A stretch of 64,000 bases of DNA from Certhia americana (taxonomy: Eukaryota > Chordata > Aves > Passeriformes > Certhiidae). The stretch covers positions 7,259,048-7,323,047 of the forward strand of contig CM031866.1 in assembly GCA_018697195.1 (NCBI GenBank), in the 5' to 3' direction. How positions within the stretch are numbered: position 1 is the stretch's first letter; each line of letters begins with the position of its first letter. The notes under the pieces were generated by a model, which was not told the DNA's origin, searched no databases, and saw only the letters and a program-made list of their open reading frames with translations. The translations under genes and the position numbers were made by a program. Below are positions 27,301-38,216 of this stretch, piece after piece.

Positions 27301-29951
27301 GTCATTTGTCTTCTGGGAGGCTGCTTCTACTGTTTTGCTAATGTGCAGTATATTCTATCTAAACAGAAGATCTTATCTGTCAGGGTATGAGGAGGTTGAT
27401 GGAATATTTTTTTTACATGTTCTGCTGTGTTCTACTAAAGGTTACAACTGATTCACTGTCTTTCCCTCTGCCTTGCTGTAAAGTAGACACAGTGGATCAG
27501 GCAGGACACTGGAATCAATGGCTTTATATCTGAGGGGCTTTTTTTAATGTTTCAAAGGTTTTTTTTCATTTTTCACAGTGAAATTAGGAAATGTGTTATT
27601 AACAAAGATTGAACAGAGATACATTTGCTGTTGCATTTTTTAAAAGTATTGATATTTTAAATGAAATATATGTTCAATTTCCATGTGAAATACAGTGGTT
27701 TGGGTAGTTTAACAAAGCAAAGGCATTATTTAAAGACATAGTCTGGTGCAGACTGATGTTATACCCCACGCATTCAGATTCTGCTGTGATGAGCCCACTG
27801 TAAATGTGGGAGGTGTTGCCAGTGGATATTAACCCATCAAGAATCTCCTAAAGTAAGAAGCTGATATCCAGCCATCTGAATAAATAGTTGTGTTAGTCCC
27901 CCTTACTCCCTCAGAGGTGGTGATACAGTGCAGGCAGCATCAAGCCTTAAACTGTTATCATCATCTCTAATTATCTGTATTGTATTCCAGTAATAATAAA
28001 CCAGATTAAATACAGTATAGCTAATATTTGATTTTTGGGAAAACCTGTCCTTTAGCACTCTGCTGGAGTATTTGGCTGGAAGCTAAATAAATCATAGAAT
28101 CATATCCACCAAGGCATGAGATCCCAGTGTACTGGAGAGGAAGGAAAAGAGTTACAAAATTCATCTGTCCCGGATTAAAGCAGTGTCTCATAAAATCCCT
28201 GAAGAAAAGGCCTTCCCCCACAGGTGTACAATTTTTCTTCAGCCGTTTTCCCCCAGTTTGAAACTGGGTGTTTCTTTTGGATGTGTTGCAGCTGCCAGTG
28301 AAACCAAGTAAGGGTGTGCCTGATGTGATGCTTTTGTGAGTGACTTCAGGTGGAACCATCCCAGTGCTGCCCTCCACTTGTAAATAAACAGTTCTCCTGT
28401 AACATTGGCATTGCCAGTGCAGGTAGAAACATTACAACTGGAATAACTGGGAAGGCTTTTCTGGAATGTCACCTGCAGGCACGTTATTACACGTGGGGAG
28501 GAAGCAGGTCAGTGAGATGTCTGTACCACAGTGTGTAAATGTTAAATTTCTGGGAGTGCTGCTGGTCAAGGGGGATTCAGGCTGCTGGTGCCAGCCCTGA
28601 AATCCACATTCGGGGTGCTAGCAGCAGCTGGGTCCTGTCTTAGCTGCAGCTCTGTGGCAGAGGTGAGGCCACTGCAGGTTGGTGATGTTCTGCATGAGGC
28701 AGCTGCAGGATCATGGTCCCTGGAGCTGGATTTGGTGGCATATAGGTGAGCAAAGATGTAATTTATAGTGAAAATGATCATTGCATCCAAGTTAAGCAAG
28801 TTAAATACACAGCTTTTCTTAAAGATCCTTTGGGAAAATGGTTTTTTCTCTTTGCTTTCTCCAGAAATGAATAATCACTGTTACCACCTGGAAATTATTG
28901 TTGTAACTTCTCTAATGCCATGTCCAATTCCTGTGCTGATTTGCTGCCCTCATTCTGATTGCATGGAGGTCGCTGTGACTCAGACACATCTTTTATGGGC
29001 CACTCTGTCTTGGTTGTCAGAATTTAAGAAGGAAGGCAATGCCTGACTGGAACTTCTACTTCTCTGTGCCGATGTGGTTTTAGAGACTGTTTCTGCATAT
29101 TTGTTCCCACACTCTGGACATAAAAATTGCAATTTGTCATTGGTAGGAATCCTTTTAACACTACGATAAAGATCACTGTCACTTTGAAGGGGTTTTACCT
29201 TTAATAGGACTTACACCTGTTAATATAAACAGTGTTAGAGACATGGAATCTGTAGTTGTATGAAGTTTTACTACACTGAAAGGTTAGAAAGCTTAGAATC
29301 TTAAAGAAATCTGAGAAAATGTTTGCAAAACAAGCTATAACTTCTTATCTACACAAATTAAAAGTGATTGATCAAGGTCTGTATATTATACTAACATATT
29401 TTTATTAGAATAAATACATTAATGCAATAATTGTATATGATAATTTTATCTCAGCTTGATTGTCTAATCAAGAGTTACATCCTTAAAATTGGGGATATAA
29501 ATATTTATCCACCTCTTTTCAGAGGTATAAAAACAGCTAAAATGCTTTGTAAATTATACCATTGTATATCTTTGTAGTGCTAATATCTACGATGCAATCA
29601 CACTGCCTAATACAGGAATCTAATTTATATGTCTAAATTAGGAAGATAATCTTCCTAGTCTTTCTGTGTAAGAAGTGAAGAAAGAGGTTCCTGCTTTTTG
29701 TGGCTCTCTGGAGGAGCCAAACTGGCAGGCTGGGATTTGGCCCAAGGAGGAACTCGGCTCTTCCACAGCCTTAAGGTCTGGGACATAAATCAGCTGATAA
29801 GGTCTGGAGAGGATGAGCAAGACTGGAATCCTCAGTCATTAACACCTCTAGGCAAAATACAAATCTGACAACATTGAGAACAGCTGGCTTGAATGTTCCT
29901 GCAACAATTGCCAGTGCCTCGATTGCTGATTTGAAAATCTTGCTTTTACAG
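24354..29951 (+). other. ARNT2: Intron 2
   Basis: A 5.6-kb phase-2 intron with donor GTAAGC and acceptor ttttacag. I see no exon or clear transposable element. Short T tracts (24366-24375 and around 26047-26065) and an AT-rich stretch at about 29320-29640 are the only compositional features. A CACGTG E-box is at 28490-28495. The CATAGAATCATA at about 28095 recalls a CR1 terminal octamer, but no CR1 body follows. Confidence 0.85.
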
Positions 29952-29999
29952 AATGGACTTTGATGATGAAGATGGGGAGGGGCCCAGCAAATTTTCAAG
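29952..29999 (+). CDS. ARNT2: ARNT2 exon 3: acidic micro-exon
   Basis: A 48-bp exon after the acceptor ttttacag (ending 29951) and before the donor GTGAGC (30000). The first base completes Gly; it then codes MDFDDEDGEGPSKFS plus AG, the first two bases of an Arg codon. The acidic DFDDEDGEG followed by SKFSR is characteristic of ARNT and ARNT2 just ahead of the DNA-binding basic region. Both borders are phase 2 and the length is a multiple of three, so skipping would keep the frame. Its 3' end (AAA TTT TCA AG) is almost the same as that of the next micro-exon (AAG TTT GCA AG), suggesting an exon duplication. Confidence 0.97.
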
Positions 30000-31082
30000 G
30001 TGAGCGTTTACAAAAGAGTTGGCCAAATCACTGACTTCTTTCAGTGGGGAAAGACAGCTGTCTCATTACTGATGTTTTAAAATCAATATAAATAAAGGTG
30101 AAGAACTTGCCAACAACTTGACCCAAATATTAGTTACTCCTTTTATCAGCTTCCTCTGAAAATTAGGCATTCTGGCAGAAATCTGCCTAATGGAGTTATT
30201 GGCTTATAAAGCTGACAGCAAGTGTGTCACAATTTCACTCTGCAGATACATCAAATGAGAAAGCTTGTGATTTTTAGCTTGTTATTTCAAGTGCTGTAGA
30301 TGAACTTCAGTTATTTGTTGAAGTTGTCTTTCGGCCACTGAAAATGATATTTCATTTCTAATTTATTTCAGATGTTAATTGCTTGTTATGATGATTTGAC
30401 AGATCCTAGAGGTGGATTGTTTTTTTTAAAGTTAATGAGCTTTACATTATGTACCATTAGGTGTAACTGAATAGTAAAAACTGACAAAAAAAGTTAATTA
30501 ACATGGAATATTCAAAGCTAGAAATAAACAGTAAATCCTCATTGCCATTTTTTCCACTTTTCCTTTTTGTTTTTCTTTTTTTCCTGGTCACGCTCTTTGC
30601 ATTTTTTCATTAGAAACCAAGCAGCTGCAGTGAGGGGTGTAGATACTTTGAGGCCTGTGGGTAACTGCTGATTATCCAAATTGTAATTGCAGCTCTGTAG
30701 CAGCAGCCATGTTGAAACACAGCTGTCACTGTAGGGTTTCACAGGGTTATTCCAGCCAGTCCCAAAGAGAAGTGTGCTGAAGATACACTGTGACACAATA
30801 TCGTAATTTACTGGACAAGAGCAGCAGCACAGTTTGGTTGATTTCATTTACAGAACCTGTCCCCGGTGTTAAAACTGCTGATTTGAGGGCTTAGTCCTAA
30901 TTTGCTAGAAGACATATATTAAGGGAACAAGATTTGTGAGGAATGGGACCTGATTTGTGCCTGCACAAGCATCAGGGTTTCTGAGCACACTGATACACGT
31001 GTTGGTCCTTCCCCGTTCTGGTTTTGGCCTTTCAAAGTTCAGTGGTGGGTTGAGCCAATAATTCCATTGCTTTTAATGGAGA

Positions 31083-31110
31083 GCTGTGCTCTGCTGTGCT
31101 GTGCTGTGCT
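31083..31110. repeat. Short pentanucleotide repeat (CTGTG/TGTGC)
   Basis: Tandem CTGTG-type units, with four to five recognisable copies. A minor simple repeat in intron 3 with no inferred function. Confidence 0.8.
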
Positions 31111-31785
31111 TAGACTCAGTTGATTTTCGGTGTCAGATCAAAATCTGATCTAAGTCTTAAATACTGCATAGACCCCAGATTGTTCTGTTTTTAGAGAGTA
31201 CAGAAAAACCATGCAGAGACACCCAGGCCTACGTTCAGATATCCTCTTCTAGTTGTTCCCGTCCCCAGATTGCTCACATGACATTCCTAGCTTGTTTCCA
31301 TCAAAATTATTTAGCTATCAAAGAGCAGCTGTTTAAATGTTGACACTAACCCAGCTGGCTTTGACTGAAGTGCCTGAAGGAGCATGTGTGCAGAGGTCAG
31401 CTGGGAGACTGGAAGGCAAAAGCCAGTAGTTGGAGGCAATAACATCTCCAGCCCAGTCAAGCAGAGAAGGATGAGTAGAAAAGCCCCAGGCTGGTGGGAG
31501 CACAGTGCTCCATGGGAGGTAACACACTCTGCTGCTCAGGGCTTCCAGCTCAGCTCAGGTATCCCTGCATGGTGCCTCATCCTCACACCGAGCCTGTGCA
31601 TGTGCTTCCCCTGTGATGTGCCCATTCCTCACTGGATCTGTCTTTTTGCCAAGAACTGTTTGGACTCAGTCTGTTCTCCAGGCAGAGTCAAGGCAAATAA
31701 AGTGGCATTGTCACTTGAATGTTTTAAGTGTTGAATACAACATAAAGAAATACAGCTCAGGACTTGCTTAAGCTTTGTCTTCACT

Positions 31786-31821
31786 GTTTGAACAAGGAAC
31801 TTGCTTGTTCAAACAAGCAAG
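31786..31821. repeat. Overlapping inverted repeats (mutually exclusive hairpins)
   Basis: GTTTGAACAAG (31786-31796) pairs perfectly with CTTGTTCAAAC (31804-31814) over a 7-nt loop. CTTGCTTGTT (31800-31809) pairs perfectly with AACAAGCAAG (31812-31821) over a 2-nt loop. The second structure uses bases of the first, so only one can form at a time. It may be a small inverted duplication of a CTTGTT/AACAAG unit. Function is unknown. Confidence 0.6.
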
Positions 31822-32231
31822 GTGGGCTAGTTAGTTTTAACTCATTTCAGATGGAAAAAAGAATAAGTTCGTTATTGATTTGTTAGAAGAGGAAAAACAT
31901 GCTTATTTAAGCTGTATTACTTTTTTAGCTAATACATGAGACCTTCATAGGCTATCTGTTGTAATAAATTACATCATTTTGGAAAGGTGTAATTCTAATA
32001 CAAAATCTCATTTAACTGTTCTTGAGCAGTCATAGTCCCCACTTCTAGAAAAGCCATTACCTTATTTTTGTGTTTTCCAAAACATACATGCTGTGTTTTC
32101 GAACCAGCAGTTTGGTTTCAAACAAATGAGTCTTTAAGCATAGTTATCTATGCTAACAAAATCCAAGTTCAAATGATTACTGCATTTTTTAGGAAAGAGA
32201 AAGAAGAGCAGCATGTAATTTTTTACTGAAA

Positions 32232-32680
32232 TGTCACATTGCTGCCTGTCTTTGGGACAGTGCCTCAGAACCAGTGAGGCTTTAGTCCCACAGGACTGGA
32301 GCCCCATTGGTCCATAAAGGTGTGTTGCTGTTACTTATGAACAGAAACACACAGACTCTAAATAAGTTTATCAGAAGGTTGAAAAGAGGAATCTTTAGTT
32401 AACAAAATGGAGCACCTTATATAAGGTACTTTGCTAAGTAAAAAGTGATTGGTGAATGGGAACACAACCTTCCCTATTACCATTGGCTAAGTAAGAGAAA
32501 CAATATATTCTATGTTTTGAAAAACTAGGATGAAAAACACTACCTGTTGTTTTGAGAAAGAATATCGTTTGGAGAATATGTTTACACAATTTCTCCTTGG
32601 GAAAATGAGAAGCTTTCCCTAGGGAAGAAAGGATCCTGACAGGCCTTCAGCTATGACGTTTCAGAGACACAGAATTGTCA
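32232..32680 (-). mobile_element. Probable solo LTR of an ERVL-like endogenous retrovirus (boundaries approximate)
   Basis: Read on the minus strand, this roughly 450-bp block has LTR-like promoter order. There are two CCAAT-type boxes (reverse complements at 32480-32487 and 32445-32452), a TATA-like palindrome CCTTATATAAGG (32415-32426), and AT-rich sequence with an imperfect polyadenylation-like signal further on. A GCTAAGTAA direct repeat occurs twice (near 32433 and 32485), as in U3 enhancer duplications. The general wording resembles LTRs of bird ERVL-type elements as I remember them, but I cannot name the family. No retroviral coding sequence is present, so it would be a solo LTR. The proposed ends (TGTCAC on the left, TTGTCA on the right in + sense) are tentative, and no target-site duplication is confirmed. 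Confidence 0.42.
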
Positions 32681-33364
32681 GAAAGGTGCTGCTCAAACAC
32701 CACACATACCTGGCTGGGCATCCAACTGCTGTTGATTTTCATAGGAATGAGGTACCTCTTTACTTCTAGGGAATTAAACCGGTTTAATTTTAACTTCTAT
32801 TTACCCAGCAGTTTCACACACCTGCATGCCTTTTGCCAGCCTCCACGACAGTCAGCACAGTGTCTGTACCTACAGAACTTTTTCCTGAAGGCTCCCTTAC
32901 ATAAGGCATCGCCCTTCAGCCGTGTCTGCCCTCCCGTGTTATCTGTAGACCATCAGTGCCCTCTGCTGAATGGAGGGAGCTGTGGTTGCAAGCTGGAACA
33001 GATACAGCCCGTTCACTTCCAGCACAGCAATGAATATTTCGTGGCCTGCTATGGATAAAATCTCACTGGCATTTTCTGTACCTGGTTCTGCTTGTTAAGT
33101 TTCCCAAGAAATCAGTGTGTGTCAAAGTGTTTGCTTAAATCCACTGAAATGTGTCTTCTATTTTTAAAATATACAAATGAAGTTTCTGAATCGGCATGGC
33201 TTGGATCAGACTCTGTTTTCTTTGCTGTATCATTCTCATTCCCTTGTTTTTCTTGCTGTTATTTGTAATGGTTTGCAGTTGTGAATTTTTTTGCTTTCTG
33301 CTGTGTGTTGGCTATCATGCAATGCATAACCCCTGTTGATTGATGTACTGTCTTTTGTTTCTAG

Positions 33365-33409
33365 GTATGATGGTGATCAAATCACTGGTGATAAGGAAAA
33401 GTTTGCAAG
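33365..33409 (+). CDS. ARNT2: ARNT2 candidate cassette micro-exon (15 codons)
   Basis: A 45-bp segment sits between a good acceptor (pyrimidine-rich gtcttttgtttctag, AG at 33363-33364) and a good donor (AAG|GTAGGC, GT at 33410-33411). Its phase is 2-2, matching both neighbours exactly. G completes the Arg begun in exon 3, then it codes YDGDQITGDKEKFA, and its final AG is completed by exon 4. Inclusion gives ...SKFSR-YDGDQITGDKEKFAR-ENHSE. It resembles the ARNT micro-exon I recall as CDDDQMSNDKERFAR (9 of 15 identical), which precedes the ARNT bHLH in the same place. Remembered human and mouse ARNT2 join SKFSR directly to ENHSE, so this is probably an alternatively included exon. It would change the acidic/basic linker ahead of the DNA-binding helix. 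Inclusion level is unknown; a non-expressed relic is possible but unlikely, since frame and splice sites are intact. Confidence 0.85.
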
Positions 33410-35942
33410 GTAGGCGTGTCCTGTAGAGCTCTTCTGCTGAGAGAAAAGAGGGGGATGTTCGTGTCCAAAAAATCTCAGTACGTGTACCTTAGCTTAGAGA
33501 GATGGTTATTCTGTTTTAGGTGGGATGATGTACTGCTGACACAGAAGGGAAAGGTAGGAAAAAGGGAAGTCAAATATGGTTTGCCCCCATTTTTCTTTTA
33601 TATGATGCTGTTACTACTGATCTTTTGGCTGTTCGAAAACTGCTTGAAGTCAGAAATACAAACCCTTAGTGGCTTTGCACCAGCTCCCCCATATCTCAAA
33701 ATTTAATGTGCCTTTGTATTTTCTATATAAAAACAAAGTTAGAAATGACAGAATTAGGACATCATTCTGTACAAGTTTGTGAATGCCAGGGTTCCTAGGA
33801 CAGACACTTTGGAAGAGGAACATAGCCTCTCTTTTTCTTTTAAGGATTTAAATTTGGGCAAGTTTCAGGAAACTTTTGGGGTATTGTCTGCTTGAACATT
33901 TCGACAGCCAGTTGATTAGAATGCTCTTACTTTCTAGCTTTTAAGATCATAAATGAAATGACTGTTGGGATACTCTCTTCTCTCAGGAAGTTTTACAGTC
34001 TCTTTGTTTAGTCTCTGTAATGGTTGTTTTCAATGTCCTGAAGTACTAAAATACTTGAGTGGTAGACAATACATTATGTACTTATAAGTGTGAAGTATAT
34101 GTTGAATCTGTCTGTTCTTTGTCTCTCTCTCTTTTATTCTTAACCACCGCTTCTGTGAAAATGCTGAACTCAGAGCAAGCTTTCATCGTGTAAAAATGCT
34201 TTTATCTTCCCCATGTCCTTATTTATCTGCATGTACCAGCTGGCATGTACACACGTGTGCTCTGTGTACATGTGCACTGCCACACCAGCTGTTCTGCTGG
34301 GTGTGTGCATGATCCAACTCCTCCTGTTCCCTCCTACATCTGTGCAGACCCACACGAGGGCTGTTCCTCAGCCAGGTGAAATGAAAGGTACACTATTCCA
34401 GTGTCCTGGACAGTGACCTCAGGCAAGGCTTGGCTGTAATTTACTGAGCAGCCATGGGCTGTCAGAGCTGGATTTTCTGAATATCACACAGCATAGGAAT
34501 AATAACTTTGCATGGAGCCCTAACAAGTGCTGCTCCTGCAGACAGTGCCTCATGCATGTAACACCTGGAACACCATGTGCCTGCAGGGGCAGGATACTCA
34601 AAGCAGGCCAAGCCCTTGCATTCCTCTATTTCAGGAAGCAGCATACAATTCTGTCCTGCATTTTAAGAAAAGGCTTAATTCCTAAAAGTATCCAAAAAGT
34701 GTGCCAAGCCTAGCTTCTGCTTTCATGGTCAGTCTTCATAGCAGTCAGCTCCAAAGAGTGTTGCAGTTTCTTTTAATATTGTGTTATCACATCAGTCAAT
34801 GCTGGTGGACTCTCCAAGTGATCACCTCTCACATCTTGTTGGATCAGCCAGCGATCCCACAAGACAATGCCATGCACAGCTCATTGAAATCAGTGGAAGA
34901 TGCTGCTTTGACAACTGAAGCATCATCTACCTGTCGTGTACTTGTATTTAGCTGCCACCTGACAGGTACAGTATGAGAAAAATAAGTGCTGGGCACTGAA
35001 ACATTCTGGGTCCATTTGGACCATTTCAGATGTATATGTTGGTGTCATTTCCTTAATGCTGATCAAGCAGTGGTGATTTCCAGAATGGGAAAACTGAACT
35101 CTTAAGATTTTTATTTCTGTAAGATTTTGGTGGATGTCCATTTCGGGATTTCTCAAATTTGACTCACCACCTCAGCCATATGATTCCTCTAAAGGATGAG
35201 AACACTGCAGCCCAGCCCAGCTTGGGGCAGCATCAAGTACTGTCATTGTTGCTTCCCTGCTGTGCTAAATTGTCCCTGAACATAAATTCTGGTCTATGTC
35301 TGACAAGCCAGATGTTTACTTGCTGTCTTTCGTACTCATTTTATTTATTTATTGGGATTTTTTTTTTTTTTTTTATGTACTGTTATCCCGTATATGGTCC
35401 CAATGGTGCAGTCTGATCTGCAGGCATATGGGAAGTTCCAAACGGCATTGTTTGGGATCTGTGTTGTCACTGAGTGGGTTTTTTCATAAGTCAGAGCTGA
35501 CACTTCCTGCTGACCTGATCCAGTTGTTAGTGAGAGGTTTCCTCTAAAGGACACCTTTTATAAGCATCTGAGAAATTCATCACAGCAAATCTGAGAATTT
35601 GACTGGAGTTGACAGATGTTAGCTCCTCGCATATTTCTTCTTCGTTTTTGTCCTTAAAACTAAAGGAGATTAAACTGGTTAAGAGATTAAGGCCACAAGC
35701 CAATAAGTATAAATACAGATTCTTTTCACAGCTATGGGCAAATCATATTTATCTGTCTGTGGCCTGGATTTTCTGTCTGTAAATGAAGGGATAACAGTGG
35801 TTGGCTTTGTAAAGCACTTTGCTCTCCTGGGGTGCAAACAGCGAAACAAGTGCAAAGTATTATGATTCATTACCTCCAATTCAGATTCTTACACCACTCA
35901 CATCTCTTTTCTGTTGCTTTGGTGTTTTTTTTAAATGCTCAG
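33410..35942 (+). other. ARNT2: Intron between cassette exon and exon 4
   Basis: A 2.5-kb phase-2 intron with donor GTAGGC and acceptor aaatgctcag. It contains a T17 tract (35358-35374) and a CACGTG E-box (34252-34257). I searched by eye for a second micro-exon like the tandem one of ARNT and saw none. No transposable element is recognised. Confidence 0.82.
35358..35374. repeat. Poly(T) tract, 17 nt
   Basis: A T17 run about 570 bp upstream of exon 4. It is too far from the acceptor to be its polypyrimidine tract. A simple homopolymer. Confidence 0.85.
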
Positions 35943-36156
35943 GGAGAATCACAGTGAGATTGAGAGGCGCAGGAGGAATAAGATGACCCAGTACATCACC
36001 GAGCTGTCAGACATGGTGCCCACGTGCAGTGCCCTGGCTCGTAAGCCTGACAAGCTGACCATTCTTCGCATGGCTGTTTCCCACATGAAATCCATGAGGG
36101 GCACTGGAAACAAATCTACTGATGGAGCCTACAAGCCTTCCTTTCTTACAGAGCAG
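35943..36156 (+). CDS. ARNT2: ARNT2 exon 4: complete bHLH domain
   Basis: This 214-bp exon has its acceptor AG at 35941-35942 and donor GTAGAG at 36157. Its first base completes Arg; 71 codons follow, ending LTEQ in phase 0. It holds the basic region [15 protein letters not shown], where His, Glu and Arg at spacing i, i+4, i+8 (H, E, R of HSEIERRRR) are the E-box-contacting residues of the bHLH family. Helix 1 ([12 protein letters not shown]), the loop with [12 protein letters not shown], and helix 2 ([16 protein letters not shown]) follow. Gln after KMT marks ARNT2 rather than ARNT. The tail ([14 protein letters not shown]) links to PAS-A. This domain dimerises with partner bHLH-PAS proteins and contacts the GTG half-site. 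No residue is missing or damaged. Confidence 0.99.
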
Positions 36157-38002
36157 GTAGAGTTTACAAAAATGTTGTGTTTCCCTGGTTTTTTGGTCTT
36201 AAAAGTTGTGAGGAAATGCTGAAAGGAGTAGAGCCTCAGCTTGATCCTTCACTGTAGTGTAGTAGCTGGTGCCAGTTATATATTCAAGGTGTGAATACAA
36301 ACAGTTTTTTGTGACTGTTTGGACTTGCTCTTAACATATGTCAGATCTTTCTTTTTGGAGGAGCAAATTTGCATTCTTACAGTTGAGGTCTGTCCACCTG
36401 AAAAACAAGTCACTCATTGCCTTGCAGAAAGGAATTTTCACCTCCAGGCCTGGGTTCTTCCCATCCTAACATTGATGCTCTAAAATAAGTAAAAATGAGT
36501 CTGGAAAGACCTGCCTCTCTCTCTGGGGATTAGAGGAAGGTTAAAAACATCATTTAGTCTTAACGCTGGTGTTCCCAGCAGCTGAACTGGGCAGAGATGT
36601 ATCCCATCTGGCTGAGGTACTTCCTTGGTTACATTTTTGGTGGAAGAAGGAAGGTGCACCCAGTGCTTGAAGGAAAACTGTGTTTACTGAGCACATTGAA
36701 AATTCCCCACCTCCGTTGTTTTTGAAGTCCTATGGGTGTAATGTTCATTTTTGTGGTCTGAAGTGATTTAAGCACTTGCACATGGAAGTTATGGCTGGAG
36801 GCAATACTTCTTTCTCTTAGATAAATAGCAGCTGCTGCTGACCCCTCAGTGCTCACAACTGCTTATTCCAGCTCTCCTGGAGTGTGTTTCTGGAGGGACT
36901 GTGCCACTCTGCTGGTGGCACACCCTAGTGCCATTTTTTTTAAATCTTGCAGAATTGCAGAGTTCATTTTTATCTTTTATAATGTGCAAAACTGGTTATA
37001 TACACTCAGTATAGTGTGGTCAGCTGTGCTATGAGGTTTTTTGTTTAGTGAGTAGTTCAGGATCAGTGTGCTTTCTCTATAACAAAGCAGCAGAAGTTGA
37101 CAGTCTGAGTCTTTCTTGAAAGGAGTTACCCATTTCTTAGTAGTTTGCCAGATTTTTATCCTCACCTTATCAGCTAATATCTACCGCTCACACACTAACC
37201 TTGCTGAGCTATCTCACCTGGAATGGGACTCAGGTTGTCCAGAGCTCTGTGTTTGAGTTCCAGGTGTAGTATTTAACAAACTCTGGTGGTCACTGGAGCC
37301 ACCAAAGCTTCCTTTCCAGCAATTGGGGTGGTAGTTGTCCTTTGCCGTGAGAGATTTTCAAGCTCTGTTAAGGAAAAGGGAGTATTTCTGAGTGATGCTG
37401 AGGCTTCATACTCACAGGCTGGAAAAAGAAAGCCAAAAGCAATAGAATATTCTTGAGTAGTGGCTCAGGGCCCCTAATGGAAGAAGAGGCTGGGGATTCT
37501 TTCCTCATTCCCATTATACTTTCTGCCTTTTGTGCAGTGAGTCTTTAATTTACAAACAGAGCTCATCCTAAGCAGGGCCAGGGGGAACCAAACTAGAAAG
37601 TCTTACTGATTTCTTTCCAATTAAATTATTCAGAACGTTTAATTAAGGGTTGAGTTTGCCATGAGTTGGAACTGTTCATTTCCTCTGTTTGTACTCCAAA
37701 ATAGCTTCTTATTTTTTAATGTTAGATGCCTGTCACAGAATATGCAGTGATTATTAGTTGTTTATTATCCTAAAGTGCATGGAGATCACCAGATGAAAGG
37801 CAATAATGGAAAATAAAACGTTTGTTTTTGAGATGGGCAATTTATGCCTTGCTGCAAGTTTGGTTGTATTGTGACATCAGTGAAAATGTCTGTCTTGGTT
37901 TTGATCAGCTGCTGACATCACAGGAAAACAATATTCTCTGACAAATGTTATATTTAATTTCCTTTCCTTGCTGGCATTCTGATCAAATCCTTTCTTTGGA
38001 AG
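36157..38002 (+). other. ARNT2: Intron 4
   Basis: A 1.8-kb phase-0 intron with donor GTAGAG and acceptor ctttggaag. No repeat, exon or regulatory element is recognisable. Confidence 0.9.
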
Positions 38003-38216
38003 GAACTGAAACACCTTATCCTGGAGGCTGCAGATGGGTTCCTGTTTGTAGTTGCAGCTGAGACAGGAAGAGTGATCTACGTATCAGACTCTGTGACTCC
38101 TGTGCTAAACCAGCCTCAGTCTGAGTGGTTTGGCAGCACTTTGTATGAACAGGTTCATCCAGACGATGTGGAAAAGCTTCGAGAGCAACTGTGTACATCT
38201 GAAAACTCTATGACAG
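38003..38216 (+). CDS. ARNT2: ARNT2 exon 5: start of PAS-A
   Basis: This 214-bp exon codes 71 residues beginning [20 protein letters not shown] and ending TSENSMT, plus the first base of a Gly codon. The acceptor AG is at 38001-38002 and the donor is GTCAGA (38217). It contains the opening PAS-A strands and helices ([42 protein letters not shown]). HPDD is a typical PAS motif. PAS-A helps choose and stabilise the dimer partner (SIM1, NPAS4, HIF-alpha, AHR). Within the translated part I see no difference from the mammalian sequence I remember. Confidence 0.99.

Larger units (their letters stand above)
30000..33364 (+). other. ARNT2: Intron 3, upstream of the cassette exon
   Basis: A 3.4-kb phase-2 intron with donor GTGAGC and acceptor tttctag. 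It contains a short (TGTGC)n repeat near 31083-31110, the overlapping inverted repeats at 31786-31821, and a probable antisense LTR at about 32232-32680, which lies roughly 0.7 kb before the cassette exon. No other exon is supported. Confidence 0.85.

Noticed and set aside
28088..28105. CATAGAATCATA resembling the CR1 3' terminal octamer
   Set aside because: No CR1 body follows in either direction; a single octamer-like motif is not sufficient.
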